Below, in pieces: positions 23,970 to 37,600 of a DNA stretch of 64,000 nt. Source of the stretch: Cyclaneusma minus (lineage: Eukaryota > Ascomycota > Leotiomycetes > Marthamycetales > Marthamycetaceae); assembly GCA_037179335.1 (NCBI GenBank), contig JAKZHN010000019.1, forward strand, positions 310,001 through 374,000, given 5' to 3'. The notes beneath the pieces were generated by a model. The model saw only the letters and a program-made list of their open reading frames with translations, was not told the DNA's origin and searched no databases. The first letter of the stretch is position 1. Every line of letters starts with the position of its first letter. A program made the translations under genes and the position numbers.

Positions 23970-24275
23970 TTATTATTATATTTATATTTTATATGTATAT
24001 TTTATATTTATATTCTATATTTATATTCTATGTTTATATTCTATATTTATATTCTATGTTTATATTCTATGTTTATATTCTATGTTTATATTTTATGTTT
24101 ATATTTTATGTTTATATTTTATGTTTATATTTTATGTTTATATTTTATGTTTATATTTTATGTTTATATTTTATATTTATATTTTATATTTATATTTTAT
24201 ATTTATATTTTATATTTATTTTTTATATTTATTTTTTATATTTATTTTTTATATTTATTTTTTATATTTATATAT
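23970..24275. repeat. 13-bp minisatellite (unit like atgtttatatttt), about 22 copies
   Basis: The tandem 13-mer changes in ordered blocks along the array: tatattctat forms first, then ttctatgttt, then ttttatgttt, then ttttatattt, then longer T runs. The unit is not a multiple of three and lacks stops, so all three plus-strand frames stay open for over 100 codons. The frames share a Tyr/Phe/Ile/Leu periodicity that is an artefact of the repeat. Confidence 0.85.
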
Positions 24276-24305
24276 ATTGCATATTATTTACTTTTAAAAA
24301 AGCTT

Positions 24306-24445
24306 TCAAATTTAAGCCTTATCGACATGCAATAAAAAGGTTTGGCACGCGCTAGAAATAAGCTTAAATTTAAAATTTAAAGCTATTTCCAATGCAATTA
24401 AAAATTGGGGTTTTAAAACAAATGGGTAGGGTATTAGTGAATCCC
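24306..24445 (-). repeat. Right terminal inverted repeat
   Basis: The reverse complement starts gggattcactaatacc and matches the left repeat over about 140 bp. The differences are mostly C/T or G/A. Confidence 0.8.
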
Positions 24446-24453
24446 ATTTATAA

Positions 24454-27400
24454 TTGCTAATAATTTAATTTTTTTAAAAAAGCCCTAATAAATAAATGCG
24501 CTAATAAACAAATAATTAAATAACAGCTAGCATTTTTTTATTATAAATGCTATAATTTAACTAATGCAGATTTATAATTTTAAGAAACTACGCTATTAAA
24601 TACTAGCTATTAAAGTGTTTTTAAAAATAAACCCTTATTATTATTTTATTCAAAGCATTTACTTCCAACCAATTTTTATAATTGAAATTAAAAATAATTA
24701 AAATAAATACTAATATCAAAGCCGCTTTAAAGGCTAAAAAGGCATTTTAGCAAGCATTGGTTTATTTTTAAATATAGTTTTTTTTAATAAGCTAAATAAA
24801 AGGCTTGGCTAGCCTATTATAGTTTTTAATAAAAGTCCAATAAAAGTTGCAAAATTCCAAAAAAATTGATTTTTTAAAAGGCTTTTTTTAAGGCATTGCT
24901 AATTTTTTATTGTTTAGATCTTATTTGGATCTATTTAAATATTGCTAAAACAATACAACCTAGGTATTTGGTTTTTCTAATATTAAATTTATATTTTATA
25001 ATATTTATTTATAAACCAGCTTTAATTAAGCGATTTATAATAGCGACAATATTTCGGTAATCCTATTTAAAAAATTTATCAATATAAATTAAAATATTAT
25101 TAATAAAAGCTATGCAAATTTTATTTAGAAACTTAAATAAAACCTAATTAATATATCGCTAAAAAATAGCAAATTTATTAATAAATCCAAAAAGCAAAAT
25201 ATTATATTAAAATATTTTATAGCAAATTTAAAATATTATAAACTGCTTGCTAGTTCTTTTTTTAAATAGATATAATAAAATACTTGCTTAATATTAAATT
25301 TGATAAAATATTTGGCTTTGCTAAATTAAAATAAATTGTGTTTAAATAAAGGCAGCGAATATTAATTTTTATAAATAATTTTATTAAATTTGCAATAATT
25401 TATATAAAAGCCAAAACCGTTTTCGGGCTTTTTAATAAATAAAATAAAAGCTGGAAAGGGAAAGATTTTTTTTAAATATTTCTTTATAATACGCAATTGC
25501 TTTATTAATATAAAATATAGCAGAAAATAGCTTAGCTAAAATTTTGGGCTTTTTAGCTTGAATTTTATATTATAAGGGCTATATATTAGCAGGGTATTAA
25601 AAGCCTTTTTAGAAAATTTATAATATTAAAAATTTAAATAATATAATAGCCGCAATTTTAATAGCTTTTTATTAAAAAGTTTTTAAGGCTTTTTAAAAGC
25701 AATAATTTTTTTAATAATATATAAAAAGCATATTTATGCTTTTTTAGCCTTTTTTAAAAAAATGCGCTTTATACTTTTAGTATTAATTTAATAAATTTTA
25801 ATGCCCGGAAATATTTTGATTGTTTTTGCTTAAAAAGAATTAATAAATATAAAGCTATTATTAGCCAGTTTTTATTTTATAAATTAAAAAGCTTTGTATA
25901 TTATAATATATTATATAAACGCCGCCTTGGGTATAAAAATTATGTTTTTAAATGCTTCAAAAAAAAAGCTCCGCTTTAATTTTCTTATTTATTATTAAAT
26001 TGGATTTACTTTTTCGAATTTTTATTTTTTTTGCATTGGGGAGTTTATTTTTACTATTAGGCTTGCAAGGCCAATAAATTTTGCAATTATGAAAGTCTAA
26101 TAGTATTTAATATTGCTATTGCTATTTAAATCCAAAAATTAACTTTTGGTTTTTAAATTAATAATAAAAAAGGAATTTTTAAAAACAAATTACTATTAGT
26201 AGTAAAATTCAAAAACATATAAATAATAATAATTTTTTTGCAATTTATATTACATCCGTAAAATAATACTAATTTATTCAATTGCTAAATAAGTATTTTA
26301 AAGTCAAAAATAGCTTTAGCTATATTGGTATTTATAAAATATAATAATTAAGCTTTATTATTAATAAAGGCGTTGTATTAATTTAAAAAAATTAAATTCC
26401 TAATATATACAATATTCCAAATTCTTTATTGCTAATATAATTAGCTAAATCCATTAATATCATATTAATTAAATTAATAAGCTTGTTTAAAAAAGTCCAT
26501 TAGGCGCCGTTTTTTTTTTTCAAAAGTTTAAAGGCTAAATAATAATTAAAATCAGGGTTAATTTAATCGATATGGTTTTCTTTTTTTATAGGCTTATTAA
26601 ATTTGGAATAATTAAAAGCCCAGTATTTAATGCTATTGCATTTATAATATTGGCTATAAATAAGCCTTTTTTATTATGATTATTAAATTGCTAAAAACTT
26701 TTACAATTGCTTTGATGGCTTTTTTTATAAGGCTGTTTTTAATATTTTCTATAATTAAATTTAATATTTTAATTTTATTGGCTTTTCTAGCCTTTTATAA
26801 AGCAATTGGAATTATTTATATTATATATTTTTTTATTCCTGCTATTGCAGCTATGAAAATTAAATTCGCGTTTTTCTTTTGAAAATAAGCTTTTATATAA
26901 ATAATTAGCGTGCAAGCGGTATTATAATATAAAATTCTAGCTCTTTTCAAAATTTTGCAAATATAAAAAATATTTGCAATTATATATATTAAAATAAAAA
27001 GAAAGTAAATTATAAAAACTTTATAAAAATTAATATTAAATATATTATTTAATTAAACGTTATAATGGAAATTCATAAAACAAAACTCTTATTGTAATAT
27101 ATATAACAAATTAAATAAAAGCGGCAAATATTATTGCGCTTGGGAAAAAACTTAAAATAGGCATAAAAAAATTATATATTAATTTTTCAATTATAATTCT
27201 TTTTTTAAAGCATTATAGCAAAGTTAGAAAATATAATTTGCTTTTTTTTAAATTTAAAATATAATATAAAATATAATAATAGCAATAATAAAAACATAAT
27301 TGGCATTAATAATTAGCTTATTTTTTATAGAAATATATTAAATTTTAAATTTGGATTTAAAGCTATTATTAAGCTTATTAAAATTAAAAAGTTTTTTAAA

Positions 27401-27989
27401 GCAATAAGGCTTAATAAAAATGCAAAATTAATATAAATTATTATTTTAAAAATTAAAAAAGCTATTATTATTTTGAAACTTATTGCTTAAAAATTTATTA
27501 TTATTATTGCTATTATTTTTAGCGGCGATATAATTGGCGGCGGCTTTATAAATTTTATTGGCATTAATAAAACGCTGAAATTAAATTGCAAAAAGGCTAA
27601 AAGCCTTTTTAATTTTATAAATAATAAAGCAAAAAACGCGGAATTTATTATAATTTATTTTAAGCCGCGCTTAAAAATTATTTTTATTAAAAGCATTAGG
27701 CATTTTTAATATATTAACTATTTTGGATCTTTAAAAATTAATCTTTAATTTTAAAAGCTAATAATATAAAGCTTTTAATCTATTTTTAGCTTTAGCTTTA
27801 AAAATAGTATTTTATTAAAAGCAATTGTTAAAAAATTAAAAATTGCTATTATAATTATTATAAAAAATTAAAAAAATAATTGCTAGGCTTTTACTGCAAA
27901 GCTAATAATTTAAATTTATTTAAAAAATTAAAAAACAAATAATAAAAAATAATAAATAAATTAATAATAGTAATAAAATTATTATAAAT
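24454..27989 (-). other. Internal region of the minus-strand Gypsy, right part (reverse transcriptase and upstream)
   Basis: Holds the RIP-degraded reverse transcriptase at about 25.0-25.2 kb. Gag and protease would lie toward 27.9 kb but are not recognisable. Stops fill every frame, and no intact gene is present. Confidence 0.6.
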
Positions 27990-28178
27990 TGGGTCCGGAA
28001 TTTTAGCCAAAGCTCAAATATAAACTATTATTAATAGGTATTTATTGCTATAAGAAAAAAAAGGGCTTTTCAATTATCGTGAGAATTAAATTTAATAATT
28101 ATATAGTGCACGGACCACGCTAGGGCTTTCTCGGCTGGCTAGCTATGGAGAGCGCTTTGGTTTAGGGCCGTTATAATA
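27990..28178 (-). repeat. LTR of the 189-bp-LTR Gypsy, right copy, RIP-mutated
   Basis: Same 189-bp length as 18831-19019. The differences are transitions, for example gggtccgggac against gggtccggaat. Confidence 0.8.
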
Positions 28179-28216
28179 GTAATTAAAAATCAATGTATTG
28201 CGGGGCATAGCTAACG

Positions 28217-28322
28217 AAACTAGCTATTTTACCGTTAAAAAGGCTTTTAAATAAGGCCCATATAGCTAGCGGTATATAACCGCTATCCCGGATAGCGGCT
28301 TTTAAATTGAAATAGCTAGTTT
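28217..28322. mobile_element. Palindromic MITE-like repeat, copy A
   Basis: The ends are inverted: AAACTAGCTATTT at 28217-28229 and AAATAGCTAGTTT at 28310-28322. An internal near-perfect palindrome CCGCTATCCCGGATAGCGG lies in the middle. A diverged copy is at about 29345-29455. No coding capacity. Confidence 0.6.
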
Positions 28323-28384
28323 AACCAATTAAGGCTATATAATTAAATTAAATTAAATTATATAGGGCGGAAAAAGGAAAAATT

Positions 28385-29315
28385 AAAAGCTATAGCTAAT
28401 CGCAATTTTTGCTTTAAAGCTTTAAAGCTTTGAAAACTTATTAGCACTCCCGGAGTTTGCTTTAAGCATGCTTAATAGGCATTTTAGGCAATTTGGCGGC
28501 TTGGCAAAACTCCTTTATTTTAATCCTATAAAAATAGCCAAATTTATTTAAAGCACCGCTTAAAATATTATAAGGCAAAATATAAATTAATATAGCGGGG
28601 TTGGGGCAATGCAAATAATTGAGTATTTGCTATAGTATTATAATTACTATATCCTATTAAATTACTTTGCATTGCCCTATAAAAACTTTGCAGCTTTAAT
28701 AACCCCAATTTATATAAATAAAAATTGCCAAAACTATTCCGGGTTTCCGCCATTTTCGCATTTTTTGCATATCGCTATTGTATACAAATAGCTTTATTTT
28801 TAATATGCCAGCCACCAGTATACCAACCAATTTATACAGGTATAAATTTTGCCGAAAACTTATATTGCAAATAAAATTAAAATTAAAAATGGCAATTCAA
28901 GCCCTAATTGTAAAGGTTTTTGCAATAAGCAAATGCTTTATTAGCTTATTAATTAAAAATTAATTGGCAATTCGCTTAAAGCACCATTTAAGGCACCGCT
29001 TAAAGCGCTTAAATGCTTAAAGCGTTTGAAGCATTTAAATAGCCGATTAAAACACCGCTTAAAGCACCGTTTAAAGCATTTTAAAAGCATAATAGCGCTA
29101 TTGGTATTTTGCCTCGGTCAAGATTTTTTCCGGGAATGCTAATACTAGTATTGCAAAGATTTTTTATAATTTAATAAAATTGCGGCCTTATATTATTAAT
29201 TATATTGGTTAAATAGATTTTTAATTAATAGCCAGCTTTATTAAATTATATAATATAAATTAAGTGCCCTCCTTATTATATATTAATATTATATATAATT
29301 TACCTTATTATATGC
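28385..29315. mobile_element. RIP-mutated copy of an unnamed element also present at 40741-40965
   Basis: 28385-28435 matches 40741-40797 and 29149-29315 matches 40801-40965. The second match shows a mostly one-way C-to-T/G-to-A pattern. The 0.7 kb between them here is missing from the other copy. It contains short repeats of gcaccgcttaaagc around 28980-29080 and no recognisable gene. Confidence 0.55.
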
Positions 29316-29344
29316 ACAAAAAAAAAAACAAATATAGCTAGCAA

Positions 29345-29455
29345 AGCTAGTTATTTTAATGCCAAAAAGACTTTTAAGCAAAGCCTATATAGCTGGCGGC
29401 ATATAATTGATATCCCGAATAGCGGTTTTTAAATTCAAAATAGCTAGCTTGACCG
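29345..29455. mobile_element. Palindromic MITE-like repeat, copy B (more mutated)
   Basis: Aligns with 28217-28322 over its whole length in the same orientation. Its ends read aagctagttatttt and aaaatagctagctt, and its central palindrome is partly lost through transitions. Confidence 0.55.
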
Positions 29456-31462
29456 GCTAAATCCAAATGGAGCGCTAAAGGCTATGCTTAAAAAAAAGAG
29501 AATTAATTGGTAAAAGAATTTTATTTTTATATTTTTTATTTGGAAAAATAAAAAGCGATTTATAAAAAAGCAAAGGCTTAATTAAAACCTAGATTTTAGA
29601 TTGTATTTATAATAGCGCTTTATTATATTGGAATTTTAATAGCCTATGTATTAAATTTTAATATTTTAATTATATAAAAAACGACTTTTTGCAAATATTA
29701 TAATTAATAAACTCCTTTTAATTATAGAAATATAGCGGTTATAATTATAAATTCCAATTAAATAATAGAAAAATAATATATAAAAAAATTGGAAATTAAA
29801 TAAAAAAACGGCACAAAGGGCAATAACCGGATATATTTTGGTATTAATTACTATAAAAACCATGCTAATTTCCTAATATTCCTTATTAGCTTTGCTATTT
29901 AAAAAAATAAAAATAGCGTATCCATTATTATTGAAAAATATTATATATTAGCATTGTATTTTTGGTTTTTTAAATTTTTGCTAATTTTTAATATAAAATT
30001 GTTTTTTAATTGTTAATTTATTAATTTTGAATATTTCCGTCTATTTATTTTTTAATATATTATTAAATATAAATTTATTAAATTAAGAAAGTAAAAACTG
30101 GGCTAGAAAATCGGCTGGCGCGAATATTAGTGCAAAATTAAATATATTTTATAATATATTAAATTTTAGGCCAAAAGTTCTTTTTCTAATTACTTTATAA
30201 GCAATGCATTTTTTATATAGCGAATTCAATTAAAAGGAATAAGAAAGCTAAATAATTTTATAAATAAATAATACAAATGTGTTTAATTGCAAAAAGTAGC
30301 AATTTAAAAAAATTGGGATTTTGCGGTTTATGTTTTTATTTACACCTATTGGTTTTGCAAAAACAAATTTATTTTACCAATAATATAAAAATGGCTGGAT
30401 AAGCTTTCAAGATTTTTATTATATAAAAGCGCTTTTAAAAGCGCTAATAGCTTTAAGATTTTTCAAAAATATTCATAGCCAAATTATAAAAAAGAATATA
30501 GCAAGCGCAAAAGCTTAAAAACCAATATTTTCCCATTATTTTAATAATTGTTAATAATTGTGCAAATTTATTAATAAAGGCATTAATTGACAATGGCTAT
30601 ATAATTAAATTTTAATAAAGTGTTTATTAGGCTATTGAAAAAGCTAATTAAATAAACGAATTTTAATTTAATATTTAAAAAACTTATTAAAATTAGTAAT
30701 TGGTAAAGCATTAAATATTAATTGGCGTTTTTTAAAATATATTTTAATAACATATATTATACTATAAAATTATTTATATAAATAGTAATAATAATTTCTT
30801 GCCAATTAGCGCTTCAAATTTAAAATGCTATTAAATCTTTTAAAAATATTAATATTTAGCATTTTTTTTTAAAATTACAAAAGCAATAATAAATTACAAA
30901 AATGCATGAGATTAAAAAAGGGATATTGTATAATTCTTTTAATAATATTTTAAAAAAAAGGCGCCAAGGCCGGCGTTACAAGCGTTGCTAAAAAAATTAT
31001 ATATAATTTCTATTATTAAAAAAGAATGCTATTAAATTTAAAAAATAGCTTTAATTATTAAACTAAATTGTTTTTAGTATTTTTTAAAATATAATAGCAA
31101 ATATTGGCCGAGTTTTTATTTAAAAAAACATAATAAAGGTCCAGAGTTTCCGGCAATAAAAATAATTAATACTAAGGGCAAGGGCGCAAAAGAAAAGATT
31201 TTTAGCTAGAATTTCCGTATTATATTGTATAAAAGGCTTTTTGGCTATAATAGTAAAAATAATTTTTAGCATTTAATATTGTTTTAGGAAAAAATTAAAA
31301 ATATTATAATTGTAATATTAATTATCAGTTCTAAAATCTTGATTATAATTTCCTTATTATTATTTTTTAATATTTTGTTGGATTCCTAATACTATATAAA
31401 ATATATGGCAAAACCCTCCGGTATCCCCCGACCGAAAATTTTGGACTATTCTATTCCCTATA
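29456..31462. other. A+T-rich degraded DNA, no gene recognised
   Basis: Stop-filled, A+T-rich. A short patch of normal composition at about 31410-31500 is the pre-insertion target plus the outer 5' LTR of the next element. No features can be named. Confidence 0.5.
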
Positions 31463-31688
31463 TATTATACGGGGCCGAGGAGGGCGCCCTGCGGGCACCC
31501 TACGAGGCACGTGCGCTAGAGGTGTGTAGGGGACGAGTGTTGCTTATTAAGGAAGCTAAGCGAGGCTTCTAGTATATTATATTTAGGCGTTGCTATTTTT
31601 ATTTAAAAAAGACAGTAACTATTTTGTATAGCTAAGAAATATATATAATACATTTTTATTTACCAATTTATTTTTAATTATTATAATA
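31463..31688 (+). repeat. 5' LTR (226 bp), outer half un-mutated
   Basis: Starts tattatacgggg (TG changed to TA) and ends ttataata. About the first 110 bp keep high G+C, while the rest is RIP-mutated. Confidence 0.9.
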
Positions 31689-34600
31689 AAATAACCGTTT
31701 CTATTTTAAAAAACAATAGTTTAGTAAAATAATAATTATTTAATTTACCAATCGCGAATCCGGTAATAATCTTATTTATAAAAATTCTATTAAAAGCGTT
31801 AAAAACCAATTTTGCTTAATTTTAAAAAAGCTTAATATTAGTAATAATACTAGCAGAATTTATATACTAATTTAAAAAACTATATTTAATAAAAGCAATA
31901 ATATATCTATTAATAATATTGGTAAAAATACTGCTATTATTAATAATTAAGGCTTTTTAATTAAAAACGCAAATACACCGTATAAAAACAAAATTAATTA
32001 AGCTTTTATTTTTAATTTAATTTAAAGCTAAGTAAATTTAAACTCTGATAATCTTATAGTTATTTAATAAACTATTTAAAAACTCAAAATCAAAAAAAGG
32101 ATTGCAAAATTACAAGCTAAAATTATAATCTTTATTTATAAATATAGCCTATTTAGCTTAAACTTTAATAACAAGCAATTAATTACCAAAAGGTTTTATA
32201 TATTTAGACGTCTCTATATTTTAAATATTAAGATATACTATATATATAATATATATAAATATTATAAATAATTTAATTATTTATAAAACTATTTTAATAT
32301 ATAATTTTAAATCTTTTTTCTGGAAAATAAAATAATCCATATTCATTATATTTTAATTGTATTTAAAAGCCGTATATATATTATATAATAGTATTATTAA
32401 ACGGATTATAAATTAAAAAAGGTTTTATAAAAAGAATTTAAAAATTCAATATTAAATATAATAAACATAAAATAGCAGTATATATTATATATATTAAACT
32501 AGTTTATTAAAAAAGCTTAAAGAAAATAAAACGGTTAAAATATTCTATTATAAAATAAACATTTTATTTTTTTATATAAATTCTTTTTATATTCTTTAAT
32601 AATTTATTTATTTTTAAACTTTATAATAATACTAAATAGGATTTTACTTTTTGATAAAACAACCAATTATAAACTAATATATAATATATATTTAATATAG
32701 CTAGAAATATTAAATATAAAAATAGGTTTAATCCCTAATTTAAAATTTAAAATATATTTAATATAAATAATTTAAGAAAGTATTATAATAATTATAATAA
32801 ATTATAAAACTTATATAATAATTTAAATAATAATTTAATAATTTAATATTAGCTTAATTATAAAATTAAAAAAATGGCTATTATTAAAATAAAAACCAAT
32901 AGTATAGTTAAGATTAATACTAGCTTTTTTTCTATCTTAATTATCCTTTTAATAATTATAATCTATCTAATTGTATTTATAAAAAAAAGATATATTAGAA
33001 TTGCTAAAGACTTAAATATAAGGCTTATAAATATAGACAATTCAGTAATAGAATATATATTCCAAATAATAATAGCTTTGGCGATTATAAAGAAAAAGGA
33101 GGTCAATTATATAAAAATAGCTTTAATTATAGCCAAGATTATAATGGTTATAATTAAAATAGGTATAACTAAAGTCTTTTTATAAAAGCTATGAATAAGA
33201 TTTTCAATTTTATAAATTATAAATACAAATATAATAATTAGCGAAACAAAAATTACTAATAATTGTCTAATTTAACAACTTTCTTATAAAATAAAATTAT
33301 ATAATAATCAATTATTTAATTATAATTAAAACTTAAAATATAATCCTTGCTTTTATTTTTATTAATAATGGATTAAATAAAAACTTTATATTATTAATAT
33401 TTGTAAAAATAAAATAAAAATAGGTTAATATATATATATAATATCTATAAATTTGCTTTTTTAATAAAAATAAAATAAAGGTTAAATAATATTATTAAAC
33501 TTTTATTAAAGTCCTTAATAATAAAGATAATATAAAAAACCAAAATATTAAAGTATATAAAATATCTGTGTATTTATATAATTTGTTTTTAAATATATTT
33601 TAATTTAAATAAATAAATAACGGATATTATAATTGGACTAAAACTAACTTTATTTATAAACGCTAAATTAAATATAAAATTATTATTTAAAACGAGTTAA
33701 ATAAATTAAAAGAGCTAAATATAGTAATCTATATTTTAAATATAATAAATAAGGAGTTATTATATATAAAATACCTTATATATAAAAGCTGAAAATATAA
33801 TATTAAATTATATAGAATAGCATTTAGCAAAATAAATAAAGAGCTATCCTTTATAAAAAATATTGTAAACCAAGATAAAACTGGACTCTAATATACTCCT
33901 AAAGCCGTAAATTACCAAGCATTAAAAATACCTATAAAAATATATAATAAAACCAAGATTAAGATTAGAATAAAGAATTAAAATATAAGAAACCAAAACA
34001 ATAAGCTATTTTAATAATATTTTTAATACAATAAGAATTGGTATATTACCTATATATTTTAATTGGGATTATATTACAAAAACCAAAACAGATTTATTTT
34101 ATTTATTTATTTATAAGCTATTTAAAAAACAACTAATTATATTAAAGAAATATCTTGATAATATATTAATAAAAAGCTGGATTTGTAAATTAAAAAGCCT
34201 AATAAAAGCCTTTATATTATTTATATTTAAAAACAATAATAGCTTATATTTACATATTAATTATAAAAGATTAAATAATATAATTATTAAAAATTACTAT
34301 CTATTTTCTTTAATTAACAAATTTTTAACTAAATTAGAAAAAGCCAAAATTTTTATTAAGCTGCATTTTAAAAATATATATTATAGAATTTATATATATA
34401 TATAAAAAAGGTATTTTATATAAAATATAATTATTTCAAATATTTAGTAATATTATTCGAATTGGTAAATATATTAACTATATTTTAAATTTATATAAAT
34501 ATAATATTTAAGGAGTTTCTAAATATTATTATAATAGTTTATTTTAATAATATTTTAATTTATTTAAAAAACCTTAACAAATATAATAAATATATAAAAG

Positions 34601-37600
34601 CCATATTTAAAAAACTATAAAAACACCTGCTTTTTATAAAAGAGAGCAAATATAAATTTAAAATAAATAAGGTCTTATTTTTAGGCTTTATAATAAAAAA
34701 GAACAATATAAATATAAAATCGAAAAAGATATGTATTATCCAAAAATGGTTTATATTAATTATAAACATATAATTATAATTATTCTTAAAATAAGTTAAT
34801 TTCTACAAGCGATTTATTTTAAAATATAATAAAATAGTATTATTTATAATTAATCTGTTTATCGATAATATAAATAATAAAAGAAAAAACTTATTTAAAT
34901 AGCTTTTAAAAATATAAAAAAACATTTTAATATATTAAGGATATATTTATAAATAAGCTAGTATTGCAATACTTCGATTTTATAAAATATTTTTGAATTT
35001 ATAATATTAGAGATTTTAAAGTAATTTAAAAACTTAGATGATCCAATATAATATTATTAGTATTTAATAGCCTTTTAGTTTCATAAGGTAATTAATATAA
35101 AATTAGTGTATTAAATATATAATATTAAATTACTTATAATTATAAAAGTTTTTTAATATTAAAAATAATATATTAAAAATATATATTATAAGATTTAAGT
35201 GTTTTTAAACTATAATAATCTATATTATTTTATAAATATAAAAAAACTTAATAAATACTAAATAAAATAGATTACAAATTTAGGATTTTATAATTTCGAT
35301 ATCAAATATATTATAAAAGTTAAAAACGTTATTAATTTTTCATTTTATAAGCCAGATTTTTAAAAAAATAAAAAATAAAAAATAAAGATATTAAAAAAGT
35401 TTTTATTTATATTATAATAAAAACTCTATTATTTATTTAATTATATTTTAAATATATAATCTTTGAAAAATATAGCTGTTTTTATTGATATAGTAATTGT
35501 ATTTCAATTAAGATTATTAAACCAAAAACTTAATATTATATACTTTATTTATATATTATAAATACAAATCTTTAAATAAAAAGTTATATTTTATTTAAAT
35601 TATAAAAACTTAAAAATTGGAATAATTAAAACAAGTTTTATAATTATTTTTAAAACTTAAAAAAATAATAAATATATAAAGAAAATATAAGGCTAATTTA
35701 TATTATATAAAAATAAATAATAACAGTTTAAAAATAATATATTACATAAAAAGGGCAAATTATACATCCCTATAATAAATATATTATATAAAGAACTCTT
35801 ATATATTTATTATAATAGCGAATTAATAAGCTATTTTAAAATAAATTAAATATAAAAACAAAAATATAGAATTATATATATAATTACTATATTTACTAGT
35901 AAAATAAAAATCGTTAATATATACTTTATAATTAATTATAGGCTTTATTTTTAACCGGTAAATTATAAATATATTTATTATAGAATTTTATTATAAATTT
36001 ATCTAAATTATAATACATAAATAAAATATGCAATTTTATTTTAATAATAATGAATTATTATATTAAAGCTATATAGTTTATACATATAATTAAAAATATT
36101 AATATATAATTTTTAATAAAATTATTTATTTTATAGAAATCCCTAAAACTATTATATTTAATTATAGTTTTATGTTTACTAATATATTATAAAAAGCCTT
36201 TTATTATAAGTTCTATATGATATATAAATATTTTATTTTATTTTATTTTTAAATAAATAAATAAATAAAGCGAATAAACTAGATTTTGAAAACCTATATA
36301 TAATATTATTATAATAATAAAGAAATAAATTAGGTAATTTAATTGGATATAATAAAGTTTGTTTATAATAATATAAAATAAGAGATATTAAAAGAAACTC
36401 CTTTTTTTTATAATATGCAAATATTATTTATAAATTAGTATTAATTTTTTTTATATAATTTATAAAAACCGAAATACCTAATATAAAAAAGCAAAAGAAA
36501 AGTATAATATAATAAATATATATTATTATAAAAATTAGGAAAATATTATTAATAAATATATAGAATAATATATAAATAAATATAAAATTATAAATTTTAA
36601 TAAAAAAAACTGGGTTTTTATTTATTAAGAATATATATTTTAAGGTTAAAAAATTAATAAAACAATATATAAGCCTTTTTATTATTATTAAGAAAAGAAA
36701 AGCCTAAATCTATTATTTAAAATTCTTATTTAGATTTTAATTAAAAATATTATATAATATTTTTTATATTAGTTTTTTGAAATCCGCTAAAATATCCCAA
36801 AATAGTATATATAAATTATATTTTATAAATTTTAAAAACCTTAAAAATAATCAAAAATAGGAAATTAAAAAAATTATAATATAAAAAAAATAGTTAGCTT
36901 ATATTTTATATATATTAGAAAGGCTAAAATTAAAATTAGAACTAAATATTAGTTTAAAAAGATTTTAAAAACGCCCTAATAATTTTAAATAAATTTATTA
37001 AAAAAATACTAAAACTAAACTATAATAATAATAATAGAATTATAAAAAAACGCAAGCTTAAAAAAAAGGATATTGAAAAGCTAATTCCAGCCTTATATTT
37101 AAAAAAAATCTAATTACATATAATATTAAATAAAAACAGAAATAAAGGTATTTAAAATATAAGAATATAGATTTAATTATTCTTTTATATTTTAAATTAA
37201 GCCAATTCGAGTTATATTTTATAAAAAATTAAATTAAAAACTCGGAAATTAGACAATAATTGAATTCAATTAAAAATTATAAAATATATAAATAAAGATT
37301 ATAAATCCTATATATTAAATAATCTAATTAAAACAAATATTATATAAAATAAATCTGGTTAATAAAACTAAAAAACTGATAATATTCTTAAACCTCAATT
37401 TATATATATTAAATCTATAATTTTTATATTTTATATTATATTATTAAAAACCCGGTATTCTTTTTATATTAAATAAAATATTATTTAAAAAATGGTTAAA
37501 ATTATAATTTATTTATATTTTAATTGAATATATTCAAAAAAGACGGAAAATAAACTTATTAAATAATATTGAATATTAACTATTATATATATTAAAATAT

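Larger units (their letters stand above)
21163..24445. mobile_element. 3.28-kb DNA transposon with about 140-bp terminal inverted repeats and 8-bp target duplication
   Basis: The left end (from gggattcactaa at 21163) and the reverse complement of the right end (ending at 24445) align for about 140 bp, differing mostly by transitions. The flanking eight bases are identical: atttataa at 21155-21162 and at 24446-24453. Long inverted repeats suggest a Mutator-like element, whose target duplications are usually 8-10 bp; the 8-bp duplication also fits hAT, though hAT ends are usually short. It sits inside the older Gypsy, so it inserted later. The interior holds a degraded open stretch on the minus strand at 21725-21958 that could be a transposase remnant, and a 13-bp minisatellite near the right end. 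No intact transposase. Confidence 0.8.
18831..28178 (-). mobile_element. RIP-degraded Ty3/Gypsy LTR retrotransposon, minus strand, with a nested DNA transposon
   Basis: The element is bounded by direct repeats of identical length, 189 bp, at 18831-19019 and 27990-28178. They start tgggtcc and end ttataata on the plus strand. On the minus strand of about 25010-25210 a reverse-transcriptase core can be read through RIP stops: LFGFINKFAIF corresponds to the family's FGLTNAP region and ICIAFINNIL to the catalytic YxDDIL box, with both Asp changed to Asn by G-to-A mutation. A 3.28-kb transposon interrupts it at 21163-24445. No target duplication is recognisable outside the two LTRs (cgagc on the left, gtaat on the right), so the ends could come from recombination between copies. 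It is non-functional. Confidence 0.8.

Noticed and set aside
23952..24355. Three overlapping open frames encoding Tyr/Phe/Ile-rich repeats
   Set aside because: They arise from a 13-bp minisatellite without stop codons, and all three frames are open for that reason alone.
32874..33185. 103-codon open frame inside the complete Gypsy
   Set aside because: Low-complexity Ile/Lys-rich product within the gag region of a dead element; not a separate gene.
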